The notes below the pieces were generated by a model. That model saw only the letters and a program-made list of their open reading frames with translations, made no database searches and was not told the DNA's origin. The translations under genes and the position numbers were made by a program. This document shows, piece after piece, positions 1-8,234 of a stretch of 48,804 nucleotides of DNA. Origin of the DNA: a virus; the IMG/VR virus record IMGVR_UViG_3300021379_001015, positions 1-48,804 of that record, one strand, 5' to 3'. Position 1 is the first letter of the stretch. Each line of letters begins with the position of its first letter.

Positions 1-392
1 CCGCCCATATCTTCTTGAGTCAATTTTGCTGTGTATTCGTCTTTTGCATCTTCTTGCTGATATAGTTCTTGTGGTTCGTTTGGATTACGTACAATAATGT
101 GACTTTGAGGAACACTGCATACACCGCCTAAGTATTCTTGTAATACTTGTACAGTTGTTGGGTATGTTAGTTCAACTTCATAGTACATTACATCTGTGTT
201 TTCTAACTGTGGAAAATCTAATGGACGCTCTTGAATTGGAGTTTTCTTGCCAGCTGACATTTTTGTAATGCCAAACTTTTGCAATCCTGTTTCAATTATG
301 TCCTCGCATCCGTCAGGTCTATCACCTGCGATGCCAATTTTAAATTCATATGTTTTCTTTGATTCTGTTAAATAATCAGCAAAATTTTTCAT
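1..392 (-). CDS. Conserved T4-like virion-type protein, partial (N-terminal 130 aa)
   Basis: An open frame starts at an ATG (complement 390-392) and runs off the left edge without a stop, so only the N-terminal 130 residues are visible. An AGGA Shine-Dalgarno lies about 11 nt upstream, and a GATAAATA late promoter overlaps the end of gp16. The protein begins MKNFADYLTESKKTYEFKIG and later has a KKTPIQERPLDFP stretch. I recall similar proteins in T4-like marine phages, where they are annotated as hypothetical. The first ten residues resemble the capsid-targeting propeptide of T4 internal proteins (MKTYQEFIAE type), with an L-x-E site at residues 8-10 that a gp21-type protease could cut. That makes an internal head protein plausible, but this is inference. 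No enzymatic motif is visible. The gene is last in the gp16-side operon as seen here. Confidence 0.75.
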   Translation of the reverse strand, partial: MKNFADYLTESKKTYEFKIGIAGDRPDGCEDIIETGLQKFGITKMSAGKKTPIQERPLDFPQLENTDVMYYEVELTYPTTVQVLQEYLGGVCSVPQSHIIVRNPNEPQELYQQEDAKDEYTAKLTQEDMG

Positions 393-414
393 TGACGTAT
401 CCTAAACTATAATA

Positions 415-894
415 CTATTTATCTTTATCTATGCCTTTTAGACGTTCAAGCAGACTGTTTCTATCTGTTACCACATAGCCTTCACCGCTTACAATATCAC
501 CATCTCCGGGTCCGCTGTCTCTATCCATTTTTTCTTTTTTAAGTTGTAGCTCAACCATTTTAAGTTTTTTATCTAGTTTTGCAACTTTTGCATCTAAACT
601 GGTTTTTAACATTGTGCCAGCAACTTCAAAAACTCTGCCACTGTAACGACTTTCTACATTCATACCTAAATCCATCAAGTCGTCATACGCAGTCATTGCT
701 TTGTCTGCAACTTCATTTAATTCTTTGTCTGCCATATCGCCTAAGCCTTTTACAGCAGGCAATGCACTTGCTATTTTATCAAACTCGGCTATATCTCTAA
801 ATGTGTCTTCGTGCTGGACAACTGGCGTAGGTTCTTCTTCTTTGAGATCTTCGTTGTCAGGCAAATTTAACATTTCTTCAAGTTTTTTAGTCAT
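415..894 (-). CDS. 16: Small terminase subunit (gp16-like)
   Basis: This 159-aa protein matches T4 gp16 in length (164 aa) and design: an acidic N-terminus (residues 1-30), a helical centre with DDLMDLGMNVESRYSGRVFEVAG, then a lysine-rich coiled-coil segment (about residues 100-125, LDAKVAKLDKKLKMVELQLKK). gp16 forms a ring that recognises concatemeric DNA and stimulates the large terminase gp17 during packaging. gp17 is not in this window and may lie beyond the left edge. The start ATG is at 892-894, 25 nt after the 2OG oxygenase stop. Identification rests on family resemblance and on the gp4 neighbourhood, without alignment. Confidence 0.8.
   Translation of the reverse strand: MTKKLEEMLNLPDNEDLKEEEPTPVVQHEDTFRDIAEFDKIASALPAVKGLGDMADKELNEVADKAMTAYDDLMDLGMNVESRYSGRVFEVAGTMLKTSLDAKVAKLDKKLKMVELQLKKEKMDRDSGPGDGDIVSGEGYVVTDRNSLLERLKGIDKDK
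416..423 (-). promoter_or_regulatory. T4-type late promoter (GATAAATA)
   Basis: The minus strand reads GATAAATA, close to the T4 late consensus TATAAATA, and overlaps the gp16 stop codon. The predicted start lies about 6 nt downstream and would give an 18-nt leader to the ATG at 392 with an AGGA ribosome site. The same 8-mer recurs before several operons in this window. Confidence 0.55.
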
Positions 895-919
895 AATTGT
901 TATCCATTAAATGCTAGTA

Positions 920-1456
920 TTATTTACCCCAGTTTTTATCAGTGTTCATATATGCGGTTATAGTTGCACGCCAATCATTGCCACTTTCGTAACTGTGCCA
1001 CGTTTCTCCGTTATTACCAGCAAACACTAAACAACGTCCTGGCTTCCATGGTATTTCTATTTTATCAGTTTGATCAGGAGAACTCATTACATATGTACCG
1101 ATACTTTCTTCTGGTCCAATATATGTTACAAAAGTCCAAACTTTGGTTTCATCATCACAATGAGGCTGAAAACTATAACCGGCTGGATTAATTGCCAAAT
1201 GACCTAACGGATATGTTTTTCCTTTCCTAGGAGACTGATAATTTAATTTACGTATTAGCCTTGGCATTTTTCTAATTGCTAGTTCTAATATTTCGCTTTG
1301 AGTTTGCGGCAGATTATCAATATTATAATGTTGTTTAGAATTGTGTTTTTCAATATGACTTTTAGAAAAATCTTGTAATGTTTTTACCTGCTGATAGTCT
1401 AAAAAATCATCTATAATCCAATGTTTCCAAGGGTTATTATTTTCGTTTATATTCAT
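920..1456 (-). CDS. 2-oxoglutarate/Fe(II)-dependent oxygenase
   Basis: The 178-aa protein carries the double-stranded beta-helix signature of 2OG-Fe(II) oxygenases. The metal-binding H-x-D is at H99-C-D101 (QPHCDDETKVWTFVTY), the distal histidine is probably H154 (ETWHSYE), and the 2-oxoglutarate-binding arginine is probably R163 (DWRATITAYM). Small enzymes of this class are common in T4-like marine phages and resemble prolyl-4-hydroxylase/PiuC types. Substrates are unknown; peptide or nucleobase hydroxylation is possible. The start codon overlaps the gp4 stop (ATGA), so the two are translationally coupled. Its position between gp4 and gp16 suggests late expression. Confidence 0.8.
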   Translation of the reverse strand: MNINENNNPWKHWIIDDFLDYQQVKTLQDFSKSHIEKHNSKQHYNIDNLPQTQSEILELAIRKMPRLIRKLNYQSPRKGKTYPLGHLAINPAGYSFQPHCDDETKVWTFVTYIGPEESIGTYVMSSPDQTDKIEIPWKPGRCLVFAGNNGETWHSYESGNDWRATITAYMNTDKNWGK

Positions 1457-1890
1457 CTTCTACGTCCTTGATGGAAAATGTCGCCTTCATTTACAACTCT
1501 AAAATACATTCCTTTTTGCTTACAATAAGCTCTAGCTGCTCCCCACTTGGCTTGGTTTAACACATAGTGTGCTTTATTAGCTCTGCTATTGCCAATTTGT
1601 TCTTTTACAGTTTGGTTGGCAGGTTTTACTTCAATAAGTTCAACATGTTGTTTGCCATTTCTATCGGCATATACAATAAAAAAATCAGGTACATAAATTG
1701 TATGTTTGCCTGTGAATGGATTTCTATAGGGTATTTTTATTGCTTCACTTGCCCATTGTGATATATTATCGTTTGTATCACACATACGCATAAATGCAAA
1801 TTCCCAACTGCTACGATATGTAGGAGTTCGACCGCCAATATATTTGTCAGGGTTTTTGAGAGTAAATTTACCTTGGGCAAAACGTCCCAT
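1453..1890 (-). CDS. 4: Head completion protein (gp4/gp50-like, nuclease fold)
   Basis: The 145-aa protein strongly resembles T4 gp4 (about 150 aa). It opens MGRFAQGKFTLKNPDKYIGG, followed by YRSSWEFAFMRMCD, then IPYRNPFTGK, a YVPDFFI segment and a VELIEVKP segment. The PDF...E-x-K arrangement is the PD-(D/E)xK-type nuclease core seen in this family: D at VPDFF, E and K at IEVKP. In T4, gp4 (also called gp50) acts with gp2 and gp64 on filled heads before tail attachment. The start overlaps the preceding gene's stop as TAATG, and the stop overlaps the next start as ATGA, so translation is coupled on both sides. Confidence 0.88.
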   Translation of the reverse strand: MGRFAQGKFTLKNPDKYIGGRTPTYRSSWEFAFMRMCDTNDNISQWASEAIKIPYRNPFTGKHTIYVPDFFIVYADRNGKQHVELIEVKPANQTVKEQIGNSRANKAHYVLNQAKWGAARAYCKQKGMYFRVVNEGDIFHQGRRR

Positions 1891-2264
1891 TACACTCTCA
1901 CATTTCGATTTTCTGTGGTTTCGATTGTATAATTGTTTTTATAACCTAGAGCACTAATTTTACTACGGTTATTGTTAAGTATTGCACTTACTAATTGACT
2001 TAATTGAACTTCTGTTAAACCTGTTAATGTATCGATAAGTTGAAAAACATTTTTGTTTTCTGCTTTTGCTTGTTGTATAATCACAGTAGCAACTGCAATT
2101 GATGCATCTTTTGTAAATTTTCTTTTTGTAAAAAATCCAACAACAGTATCAACTTCATTACTAGTGATGTTAATTTGTTTTGTAAAATATCTATCAAAGA
2201 GTTGTCTAACTTCTTTGCCACTGTCTGTTTTTTTATTTTGTTCTTCTGCTGCGTAACTGCTCAT
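1890..2264 (-). CDS. Conserved small late protein of unknown function
   Basis: I do not recognise a specific function for this 124-aa protein. It is largely helical: a polar N-terminus, then VRQLFDRYFTKQ, a VGFFTKRKFT turn, a helix rich in A/V/I (about residues 53-67), and a C-terminal NNNRSKISALGYK motif. I recall similar small proteins in the same place in T4-like marine phages. It sits between the tube-initiator-like gene (ATGA overlap upstream) and gp4 (TAATG overlap downstream). Tight coupling to tail and head-completion genes suggests a structural or assembly role. No signal peptide or transmembrane segment is visible. Confidence 0.7.
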   Translation of the reverse strand: MSSYAAEEQNKKTDSGKEVRQLFDRYFTKQINITSNEVDTVVGFFTKRKFTKDASIAVATVIIQQAKAENKNVFQLIDTLTGLTEVQLSQLVSAILNNNRSKISALGYKNNYTIETTENRNVRV

Positions 2265-3568
2265 CCAATTATTCCAATTTCTTTTAGATCATTTTGGAAG
2301 CCCGTAGTGTTTCCAACTGCACCTTTTTCTAAATCATTAAAATTATTCAACGCACTTTGTTCAACCTGTGCTTTTACATTAGGAGATAAGTTGTTGTAAA
2401 ATTGTTTTGATTCTTGCAAGTTTAAACCTGAGAAAACACTGATTTGTATCTGTGCTTTTGATTGTGCATAGTTAGCCAACTTTTGTGGATTGCTTTGCAA
2501 TTGTCTTTTAAACTCCTGATCACTTAAACTTAAATTTTCCTGCTGGAATGCAACAGGTTGTGCAAATGTAGTTATGTTTTGATTCACAGTAGTTGGAAAA
2601 AAGTTTGTTGTGTTTGCAGGCGGATTGGTTGTTTGTGTAATTGGTTGAACAGAAAGTGGTAATTGATTTTGTCTTTGCTGACTGTTAAATCCTGTCAAAT
2701 CAACGATATTAGAAAGTAAATCTCTAAATAGCTCTGGCCAAAAAGTATTGTCATCTGTATTCTTTGCAATACCACTTGTGCTTACACTATTATAAGGACT
2801 TGGCACTGTATCATAATGTTGTATATCTCCAAAACTTTGAATATTTTCTTTTGAAGTTATTTCTCGATCATATAAAACAGTTTCGTATGCTATACGCATA
2901 TTGTTTTTCATTACACCCGAACCGTTGCTTTGATCTACTCTATCATGACTCCATGAGGTAATTAATGGATTTACTAGTGTGAAACTTGTAAATGTGCTTT
3001 CTTTATTTTGTGGATGTAATTGATGAATTGTAATACTATTAAAAAATGGTATATCGGTAGTACGTCTTCTATTAAAACCGTGTCTATATGTATTAGCTAT
3101 ATCTGTGTCATATAATTTTGTTGCATATGAACGTGGGCGACTACTTTGATCTGTATAGTTACCATCTTGATAATAATATCTGTAATATGCTTCCCAAAGT
3201 AATGTTGTAAGTCCTGCATTATCGTCATGGAACTCAATACCCACTTCGTCGTAATTAATCATTGTCTGTATAACTTTTTTTCTGTTATACTGCGGAAGAG
3301 TTTCAGTTTGGATAGTATATGAAGGTAGATCTGCACTACTTGCTAATAAATTAAATTCACGTTTGTTTAGAATATTAAAAATACTTGAACCTAATGTGCT
3401 AAGAGCAGTTGTATTTACATCAACTACAATGTGATATAAAAAACTATTCTTTGGAGCAAGTCTAAAATTGTTACGTCTGTATAATGCAGAGGCATGAGCA
3501 AAGTCACCGACTATGCCTTTGTTTGCATCTAGACTGCTAAAGTTATCATAAAAACTATTCAACGCCAT
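2261..3568 (-). CDS. Tail-tube-related baseplate protein (gp54/gp48-type tube initiator candidate)
   Basis: The 435-aa protein begins MALNSFYDNFSSLDANKG and contains FLYHIVVDVN, LPSYTIQTETLPQYNRKK and VGIEFHDDNAGLTTLLWEAYYRYY. These are typical of a conserved marine T4-like structural protein with a gp19-like tube fold. The TLPQYNRKKxxQT segment corresponds to the tube-protein loop that stacks on the next ring. It sits directly downstream of the gp19 tube gene, and T4 gp48 and gp54 are gp19-fold tube initiators on the baseplate, so that role is the best inference. The C-terminal third (about residues 290-435) is Q/N-rich and low in complexity. The start lies only 4 nt after a late promoter 8-mer, with no Shine-Dalgarno, so the message may be leaderless. 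Confidence 0.72.
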   Translation of the reverse strand: MALNSFYDNFSSLDANKGIVGDFAHASALYRRNNFRLAPKNSFLYHIVVDVNTTALSTLGSSIFNILNKREFNLLASSADLPSYTIQTETLPQYNRKKVIQTMINYDEVGIEFHDDNAGLTTLLWEAYYRYYYQDGNYTDQSSRPRSYATKLYDTDIANTYRHGFNRRRTTDIPFFNSITIHQLHPQNKESTFTSFTLVNPLITSWSHDRVDQSNGSGVMKNNMRIAYETVLYDREITSKENIQSFGDIQHYDTVPSPYNSVSTSGIAKNTDDNTFWPELFRDLLSNIVDLTGFNSQQRQNQLPLSVQPITQTTNPPANTTNFFPTTVNQNITTFAQPVAFQQENLSLSDQEFKRQLQSNPQKLANYAQSKAQIQISVFSGLNLQESKQFYNNLSPNVKAQVEQSALNNFNDLEKGAVGNTTGFQNDLKEIGIIG

Positions 3569-3572
3569 ACTG

Positions 3573-3580
3573 TATTTATC
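3573..3580 (-). promoter_or_regulatory. Late promoter (GATAAATA) abutting a start codon
   Basis: The minus strand reads GATAAATACAGTATGG, so the promoter 8-mer ends 4 nt before the ATG of the tube-initiator-like gene. T4 late transcripts start about 6 nt after the 8-mer, so the mRNA would begin at or inside the start codon. A terminator lies immediately upstream, so this would be an independent late unit. Confidence 0.6.
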
Positions 3581-3584
3581 TCAT

Positions 3585-3615
3585 TAAAAAAGGAGCCTAA
3601 AAGACTCCTTTTTTT
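3585..3615 (-). terminator. Rho-independent terminator after gp19 (bidirectional-looking)
   Basis: A 7-bp stem (3591-3597 with 3603-3609, one G-T wobble on the minus strand) encloses a 5-nt loop. It is followed on the minus strand by a T run. The plus strand also has a T run (3609-3615), so it could work both ways. It lies 20 nt after the gp19 stop and separates gp19 from the tube-initiator transcript. Confidence 0.8.
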
Positions 3616-3635
3616 GTAGCAATCTCATTTAAGTA

Positions 3636-4274
3636 TTAAAGAGCTGCGCCGCCTGTAGCACCTGTGCCTGTTTCACTGTTTCTATCTTGGAAATTGTTTG
3701 GTGTGCCTACGCCAACATTAAGTTGAACTGCGTTATCATATGTGATGTTTAGTGCAACTGTCATTGCATCGTTTGTTGCGTATGACATTGAACCGTAATC
3801 AACTTGGTTTAGATAACAACCATATAATTCCCAGGTTTCTAGTACTTGTGGAGTATTTGCGCCGTTTCCACCATCTAAGATTTCAATACGTTGTGTAAAT
3901 TTGTAATCTTGACCTGTTGCAGCACTTGCTTGTTCAAAGAAGTCGAACTGCTTCTGTAGCTGTTCGCCAACTAGTTTTTGAACGTTGCCGTTAATATCGT
4001 CACGTAAATTAATTGTTACAGGCTGCCACGTGTGCTTACCTGCCATCATAATTTTACTGTTATATACATCTAATTGAATTGGATCAAACGAAATGTTTGG
4101 TCTTGTTGCATCAATTACTTGCTTTGTTAATTCTGTTGTGTTTCCAGTAATACCAAAATTTTCCAGTGTCACTCTAAAGCGATACTGAAGTTTTGGCATA
4201 AGCAAACCTTGGCTACTTGAAGTAGTGTCGTTTGCTAATGGAACTGTTAAATTCAATAGAGTTGAGATTGCCAT
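3636..4274 (-). CDS. 19: Tail tube protein (gp19-like)
   Basis: The 212-aa protein has the size and layout of T4-like gp19, the subunit of the inner tail tube. Visible hallmarks are LMPKLQYRFRVTLENFGI near the N-terminus, a KHTWQPVTINLRDDINGNV strand-turn, QRIEILDGG, LETWELYGCYLNQVDYG and the final TVALNITYDNAVQL strand. These fit the conserved tube beta-barrel and its DNA-conduit surface. Expression is from its own late promoter (4300-4307) with a strong AAGGAG ribosome site, and it is followed by an intrinsic terminator. Such an isolated unit suits a protein needed at well over 100 copies per virion. Confidence 0.95.
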   Translation of the reverse strand: MAISTLLNLTVPLANDTTSSSQGLLMPKLQYRFRVTLENFGITGNTTELTKQVIDATRPNISFDPIQLDVYNSKIMMAGKHTWQPVTINLRDDINGNVQKLVGEQLQKQFDFFEQASAATGQDYKFTQRIEILDGGNGANTPQVLETWELYGCYLNQVDYGSMSYATNDAMTVALNITYDNAVQLNVGVGTPNNFQDRNSETGTGATGGAAL

Positions 4275-4299
4275 CTATAGTTTCTCCTTAATACACAAG

Positions 4300-4307
4300 T
4301 ATTTATC
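4300..4307 (-). promoter_or_regulatory. Late promoter for gp19 (GATAAATA)
   Basis: The minus strand reads GATAAATACTTGTG, giving a leader of about 20 nt that contains AAGGAG ahead of the gp19 ATG at 4274. It lies just downstream of the gp18-gp19 intercistronic hairpin. Confidence 0.65.
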
Positions 4308-4311
4308 ATTT

Positions 4312-4338
4312 GTAGGGGGTTTTTGTTTCACCCCCTAC
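4312..4338 (-). terminator. Perfect 9-bp intercistronic hairpin between gp18 and gp19
   Basis: GTAGGGGGT (4312-4320) pairs perfectly with ACCCCCTAC (4330-4338) around a 9-nt loop. On the minus strand it starts 9 nt after the gp18 stop but lacks a T run. It may be a weak terminator, an mRNA 3'-end stabiliser or a processing site rather than a classical intrinsic terminator. Confidence 0.6.
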
Positions 4339-4347
4339 TTTATGATA

Positions 4348-7300
4348 TTAAAGACCTGCGATCTCGCCTGTGTTTTTGATACGTAGTGGAATATAGATAA
4401 ATTCTACTGCTTTGACTGGTTCAATAGCAATATCTACGTATAGTTCGTTTCTATCGATTCTTGCTGGTGTGTTGTTTGTTTCATCACATACAACTAAGAA
4501 GTCAAATAGTGCTCTAAGTCCAACTAGTTCAACTAGCAAACTTTCTACCTGTTGCTTGATTTCATCACGTGTGATTTTATCATTTGGTTCAAATAGATAT
4601 GGTTTTGCTAGTGTGTTAAGTTGGCTACGTAAATATACTACCAATCTTGCTACGTTGATTCTATCCAATGCACTTGCATTTCTTGCACGAGTTTTCTGTC
4701 CAAATACAACTAATCCTGCTCCTGTTAGGAATGTAATCGGATTTACGTTGTTTGAGTACAGTGTATCTCTTACGCCTTCGTTAAGTGCTGTTGCAACAAA
4801 CTCACCTTCGCCGTTAATATAACCTGTTGATGTTGCGTTTGTTACGCCGCCACGTCTTGTACCTGCTGGTGCAAACCATGGATAAGCAACTTGATCATTT
4901 AATGCAAATGTGCGTAGTACCATGTGCGATGCTGGAACAACAATGTTGTTGCCTGCGTTGTCACTTGTGAAACCACTTGGATAATATACACCTAAGTATT
5001 CATCTCTACTTACAAGACCGTTATCGTTATCTTCTACAACTGTATTAACGTTTGTTGCCCATTCGTTAAGTGAAGTTGCATCTGATGTCAAACGCATTGG
5101 AGAGTCACCAATAACAAATGCTGTTAAGCCTCTGTCATAGTTTAGTGTGATCATCTCGCCAATCAGTTCTGGATAACCTGGAGTTGCAATCAAGTTAAAG
5201 ATACGTGACTCGTCATCACGGATATCTTGGTTCTCGTTTAGCATTGCTTGTAACGCTTGTACAACAACTTTACGCTGTGCTTTACGTCCAAAGCTACCTG
5301 AGCCATCTGCTTCATTAGCTGACTCTGTTACCCAACGGTGTGGATAGTATCCTGCCATTGAATTGCCGTCGTCACTTCCTCTGCCATTGTTTGCACTAAT
5401 ATCAATATAGTTACGCTCGAAACGTTTTACGTTGAATCCGCTTCTACGTAGGTTCCATAGCAACATACCTTTTGGATATAGTGCTGGATCTGGAGCATCT
5501 GGATCTAAGTAATCACTTGCTAGTAGATCTGCAATATCTCCTGCTTCGCCGCTGTTTGCACCTGCTGTATTGTAACGTGCATCAGCAAAGATAATACCGT
5601 TTTCTGTTGTTTGGTCAGTTGTGTCCAACTCAATCCATGAACTCAATGTTGCATTCCAACGATATACTCTTGGGAAGTTTTCTAAATCTGCTGTGCTTAC
5701 CCATAAGTCGCCTGTTACTAGATCAGTAGTACCATCTGACTGTTTTGTTGGCTCAGTTGCACTTACAATAGGTCCTGCTGGATCTGCACTTGCATATTCG
5801 TTCAAGTAACCTTTCCAGTCTGATCCGTCATGTACCATGATATCAACTTCGTCAATTACGCTGCTGTACCATAATGCGCCATCTTCTGCTAGTGCAGTTG
5901 GTGCTTCATCACTTGCTGTGTATGTAAGCTCTTTCCAAAGACTTGCAACATAATCACTGCCACCTAAACTATAGAAGTTTGCAGTTCCTGTGCTGTTTGT
6001 GTAGTTCCATGCTGGGAACGCCATTACAAATTTGCTGTTTGTGTCAGTAATTCTAATGTCACCGCCAAGTGCGTGTGTAATGATAACTTTGTTACCTGTA
6101 CCAACACTTGCACTAACATTTGTTAGTCCTGCTGCGTTAATTGCTTCAGCAAGATCATCTGCATCATCTGCTGTACCTGCTGCTGTAAATGATACTGTAA
6201 CCGATGTGCTCATTGTTGCACTACCTTTTACACTTTCACTAATTGTAAAGTCGCCAGTACCGCTAGTAATTGTGCCGGTTCCAATTGCTACGCTTGTTAT
6301 GCTTGTTGCACCAGCACCATTTCTTTTGAAGATTGTAAAATCTGCTAGATTAGTTGCTGCTTCAGTAACATTAGTTTGAATGTACAAGTTTGCACTTGTT
6401 AAGTTTGCACCGCCACCTGATAAATCAAGTCCTGCTAATGCTGCATGGTTAGTTGCATAAATTGGTGCTAATGATGTGTCCCAAAGTGCTGTATCTTCGT
6501 TCCATACTTTTACGCTCCAGTTTGCACCTGCGTTTGGTGTTGTTGTTTTAACCCAAACACTGCCTGTTGGTCTTGGAGTTGTGTCACCTGATTTATATTC
6601 TGGAACACTTGTATGCGCACTTGCTTGCAATTTAGGAGCATAATAATCAGTTGCACCTGTTAAACCTGCATCTGCTAAAATTGTTCCTGTTGCAGCAAAT
6701 TCAAAACCATCATGTGACGAACCGTCGTTGTAGAACTCCAGTCTGTTGCTTACAACTGCTGCACTGATACCTGAACCTGTTGCTGCTGCATTAAAGTCAA
6801 TTACAAACTGTGCTGGAGTATTTCCTGTTAATGCAAATGTAAAGATTTGCGTTGCACCGTCTGTCTCATTTACAGTGAAGTTATCACCCGGAACAAAAGG
6901 AGTTGGAGTCATAGCATATGATTTAGTGCTTGTCACTGATGGCCAACTTGCTTTCCAGTCTGCACTTCCTACTACTACCCAAGTGCCTGCTGTGTTTTTA
7001 TAATATAATGTTGGTACTGTTGTTACTGCAACTAATGCATAGTCACCAACTGCGCCTACTGATCCTTTTGGTGTATAATCTTCACCTGCAAAATCTACAA
7101 CTTTTGTTGTGTCTGTTACAACAATAGGTGTTTTACCTGAGAATGATTGTCCTGTTGTGTTAGAAATATCAACAGCACTTCCGTTCCATTCAAAGACGCC
7201 GTATCTGCTTGTTGCTGTGTCTAACCAGTATGTTCCGCCTGCTGGATCAGCAGTTGTTGCAGTTGAACTTGCATTTAACCCATTCAGATCAATATCTGCA

Positions 7301-7632
7301 CGTACAACGTATGCTCTATTGCTCACACCCAAATATGAGTATGCAGCCTGCAATCCATATTCGTTTTGCTCTCCGCCATGGATTGGATTGTTGTTGTTAT
7401 CAACATAGAATGTTGGATCGCCAAATGTATCTACCAGTTCACGCTGTGAAGTAAGTAGGTATGGTTTTCCAGCATTTGCTTTTGTGGTACCTGGAGCAAT
7501 TCCTGTTCCTGCACCATTTAATTTATTCTCGCCTGTGGCGACAAATATAATAGGTACTGTACCTGGTTCAGCCGGAGTATAAAAACTCTCGTCAATTACC
7601 TGGACATCTACACCTGGTGATACTAATGCCAT
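4348..7632 (-). CDS. 18: Contractile tail sheath protein (gp18-like) with a large insertion
   Basis: The N-terminus (MALVSPGVDVQVIDESFY..VPIIFVATGENKL) and the long C-terminal half (NYIDISANNGRGSDDGNSMAGYYP, FNLIATPGYPELIGEM, then QKTRARNASALDRINVARLVVYLR and IYIPLRIKNTGEIAG) are unmistakably T4 gp18-type. The sheath contracts around the gp19 tube to drive injection. At 1094 aa it is far longer than T4 gp18 (659 aa). The excess is a block from about residue 125 to 675, rich in T/S/A/G. It holds several tryptophan-centred units (for example SRYGVFEWNGSAV, DIMVHDGSDWKGYLN, VYRWNATLSSWIEL) that look like surface-exposed decoration modules. The AGGAG ribosome site and ATG start are clear. It is preceded by a GCTAAATA late promoter. 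Confidence 0.95.
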   Translation of the reverse strand: MALVSPGVDVQVIDESFYTPAEPGTVPIIFVATGENKLNGAGTGIAPGTTKANAGKPYLLTSQRELVDTFGDPTFYVDNNNNPIHGGEQNEYGLQAAYSYLGVSNRAYVVRADIDLNGLNASSTATTADPAGGTYWLDTATSRYGVFEWNGSAVDISNTTGQSFSGKTPIVVTDTTKVVDFAGEDYTPKGSVGAVGDYALVAVTTVPTLYYKNTAGTWVVVGSADWKASWPSVTSTKSYAMTPTPFVPGDNFTVNETDGATQIFTFALTGNTPAQFVIDFNAAATGSGISAAVVSNRLEFYNDGSSHDGFEFAATGTILADAGLTGATDYYAPKLQASAHTSVPEYKSGDTTPRPTGSVWVKTTTPNAGANWSVKVWNEDTALWDTSLAPIYATNHAALAGLDLSGGGANLTSANLYIQTNVTEAATNLADFTIFKRNGAGATSITSVAIGTGTITSGTGDFTISESVKGSATMSTSVTVSFTAAGTADDADDLAEAINAAGLTNVSASVGTGNKVIITHALGGDIRITDTNSKFVMAFPAWNYTNSTGTANFYSLGGSDYVASLWKELTYTASDEAPTALAEDGALWYSSVIDEVDIMVHDGSDWKGYLNEYASADPAGPIVSATEPTKQSDGTTDLVTGDLWVSTADLENFPRVYRWNATLSSWIELDTTDQTTENGIIFADARYNTAGANSGEAGDIADLLASDYLDPDAPDPALYPKGMLLWNLRRSGFNVKRFERNYIDISANNGRGSDDGNSMAGYYPHRWVTESANEADGSGSFGRKAQRKVVVQALQAMLNENQDIRDDESRIFNLIATPGYPELIGEMITLNYDRGLTAFVIGDSPMRLTSDATSLNEWATNVNTVVEDNDNGLVSRDEYLGVYYPSGFTSDNAGNNIVVPASHMVLRTFALNDQVAYPWFAPAGTRRGGVTNATSTGYINGEGEFVATALNEGVRDTLYSNNVNPITFLTGAGLVVFGQKTRARNASALDRINVARLVVYLRSQLNTLAKPYLFEPNDKITRDEIKQQVESLLVELVGLRALFDFLVVCDETNNTPARIDRNELYVDIAIEPVKAVEFIYIPLRIKNTGEIAGL

Positions 7633-7665
7633 TTTTGTTTCTCCTAAACAATGTTATTATGTTAT

Positions 7666-7673
7666 TATTTAGC
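7666..7673 (-). promoter_or_regulatory. Late promoter for gp18 (GCTAAATA)
   Basis: The minus strand reads GCTAAATAATAAC, a one- or two-base variant of the window's GATAAATA motif. It gives a leader of about 27 nt with AGGAGAAAC before the gp18 ATG. Confidence 0.45.
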
Positions 7674-7696
7674 AGATCTGGTGTAAAATAGCGGTT

Positions 7697-8215
7697 TTAA
7701 GGGGTTATGTGCGTACTTAATTGTCCTTTATACAGTTCATCTACCCAGAACTCTAAGTCAGCTAATGTACCATTATTGTCTATATAAAAATCGGCCATAT
7801 AAGGCTCGAGTGTCATACTGTCTGTAGATTCTTTGGGCAAGTAGTCACTACGATCAACCCAAATTGCATAATCAAAAACATTGGTGTTACGCATAGCAAA
7901 GTATTCACGCTTGTTTCGTAATCCGCAGTAAATATCATGCTCGTTAAATATAGCTCTACCTAATGTTGCTGCATCCTTTGCATTCATATCACTAATAGCA
8001 TTATACCATTCAGTTCTATGATTATGCCTATCAGCATAACACTCTTCCTCGCTGTCATAATTGTATTTTTTCTTTAACAAATCATAGATAAAAAGTTTTG
8101 AGCAAAACGCACTACTGCTTTCAAAACTATATCCATATTTGTCTCTAAGTATTTCGCAGACAGTATCTTTACCGTGCCTGCCATGTCCAATTACCAACAG
8201 CTTCTTTTTATTCAT
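7697..8215 (-). CDS. Deoxynucleoside monophosphate kinase-like P-loop protein
   Basis: The 172-aa protein begins with a P-loop GHGRHGKDT (residues 10-18). It has the GKDT variant characteristic of T4 gp1 dNMP kinase and related phage kinases, rather than GKS/T. Downstream are a YAIWVDRSDYLP strand and an acidic DFYIDNNGTLADL segment, as in NMP kinases, where the C-terminal IxNDGSL-type loop follows the LID. It probably phosphorylates dNMPs for phage DNA synthesis, but it is shorter than T4 gp1 (241 aa), so specificity is uncertain. It sits between the SGNH gene and gp18, an unusual place for a nucleotide enzyme. Confidence 0.72.
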   Translation of the reverse strand: MNKKKLLVIGHGRHGKDTVCEILRDKYGYSFESSSAFCSKLFIYDLLKKKYNYDSEEECYADRHNHRTEWYNAISDMNAKDAATLGRAIFNEHDIYCGLRNKREYFAMRNTNVFDYAIWVDRSDYLPKESTDSMTLEPYMADFYIDNNGTLADLEFWVDELYKGQLSTHITP

Positions 8216-8234
8216 TATTTAAAATAACATTTTT

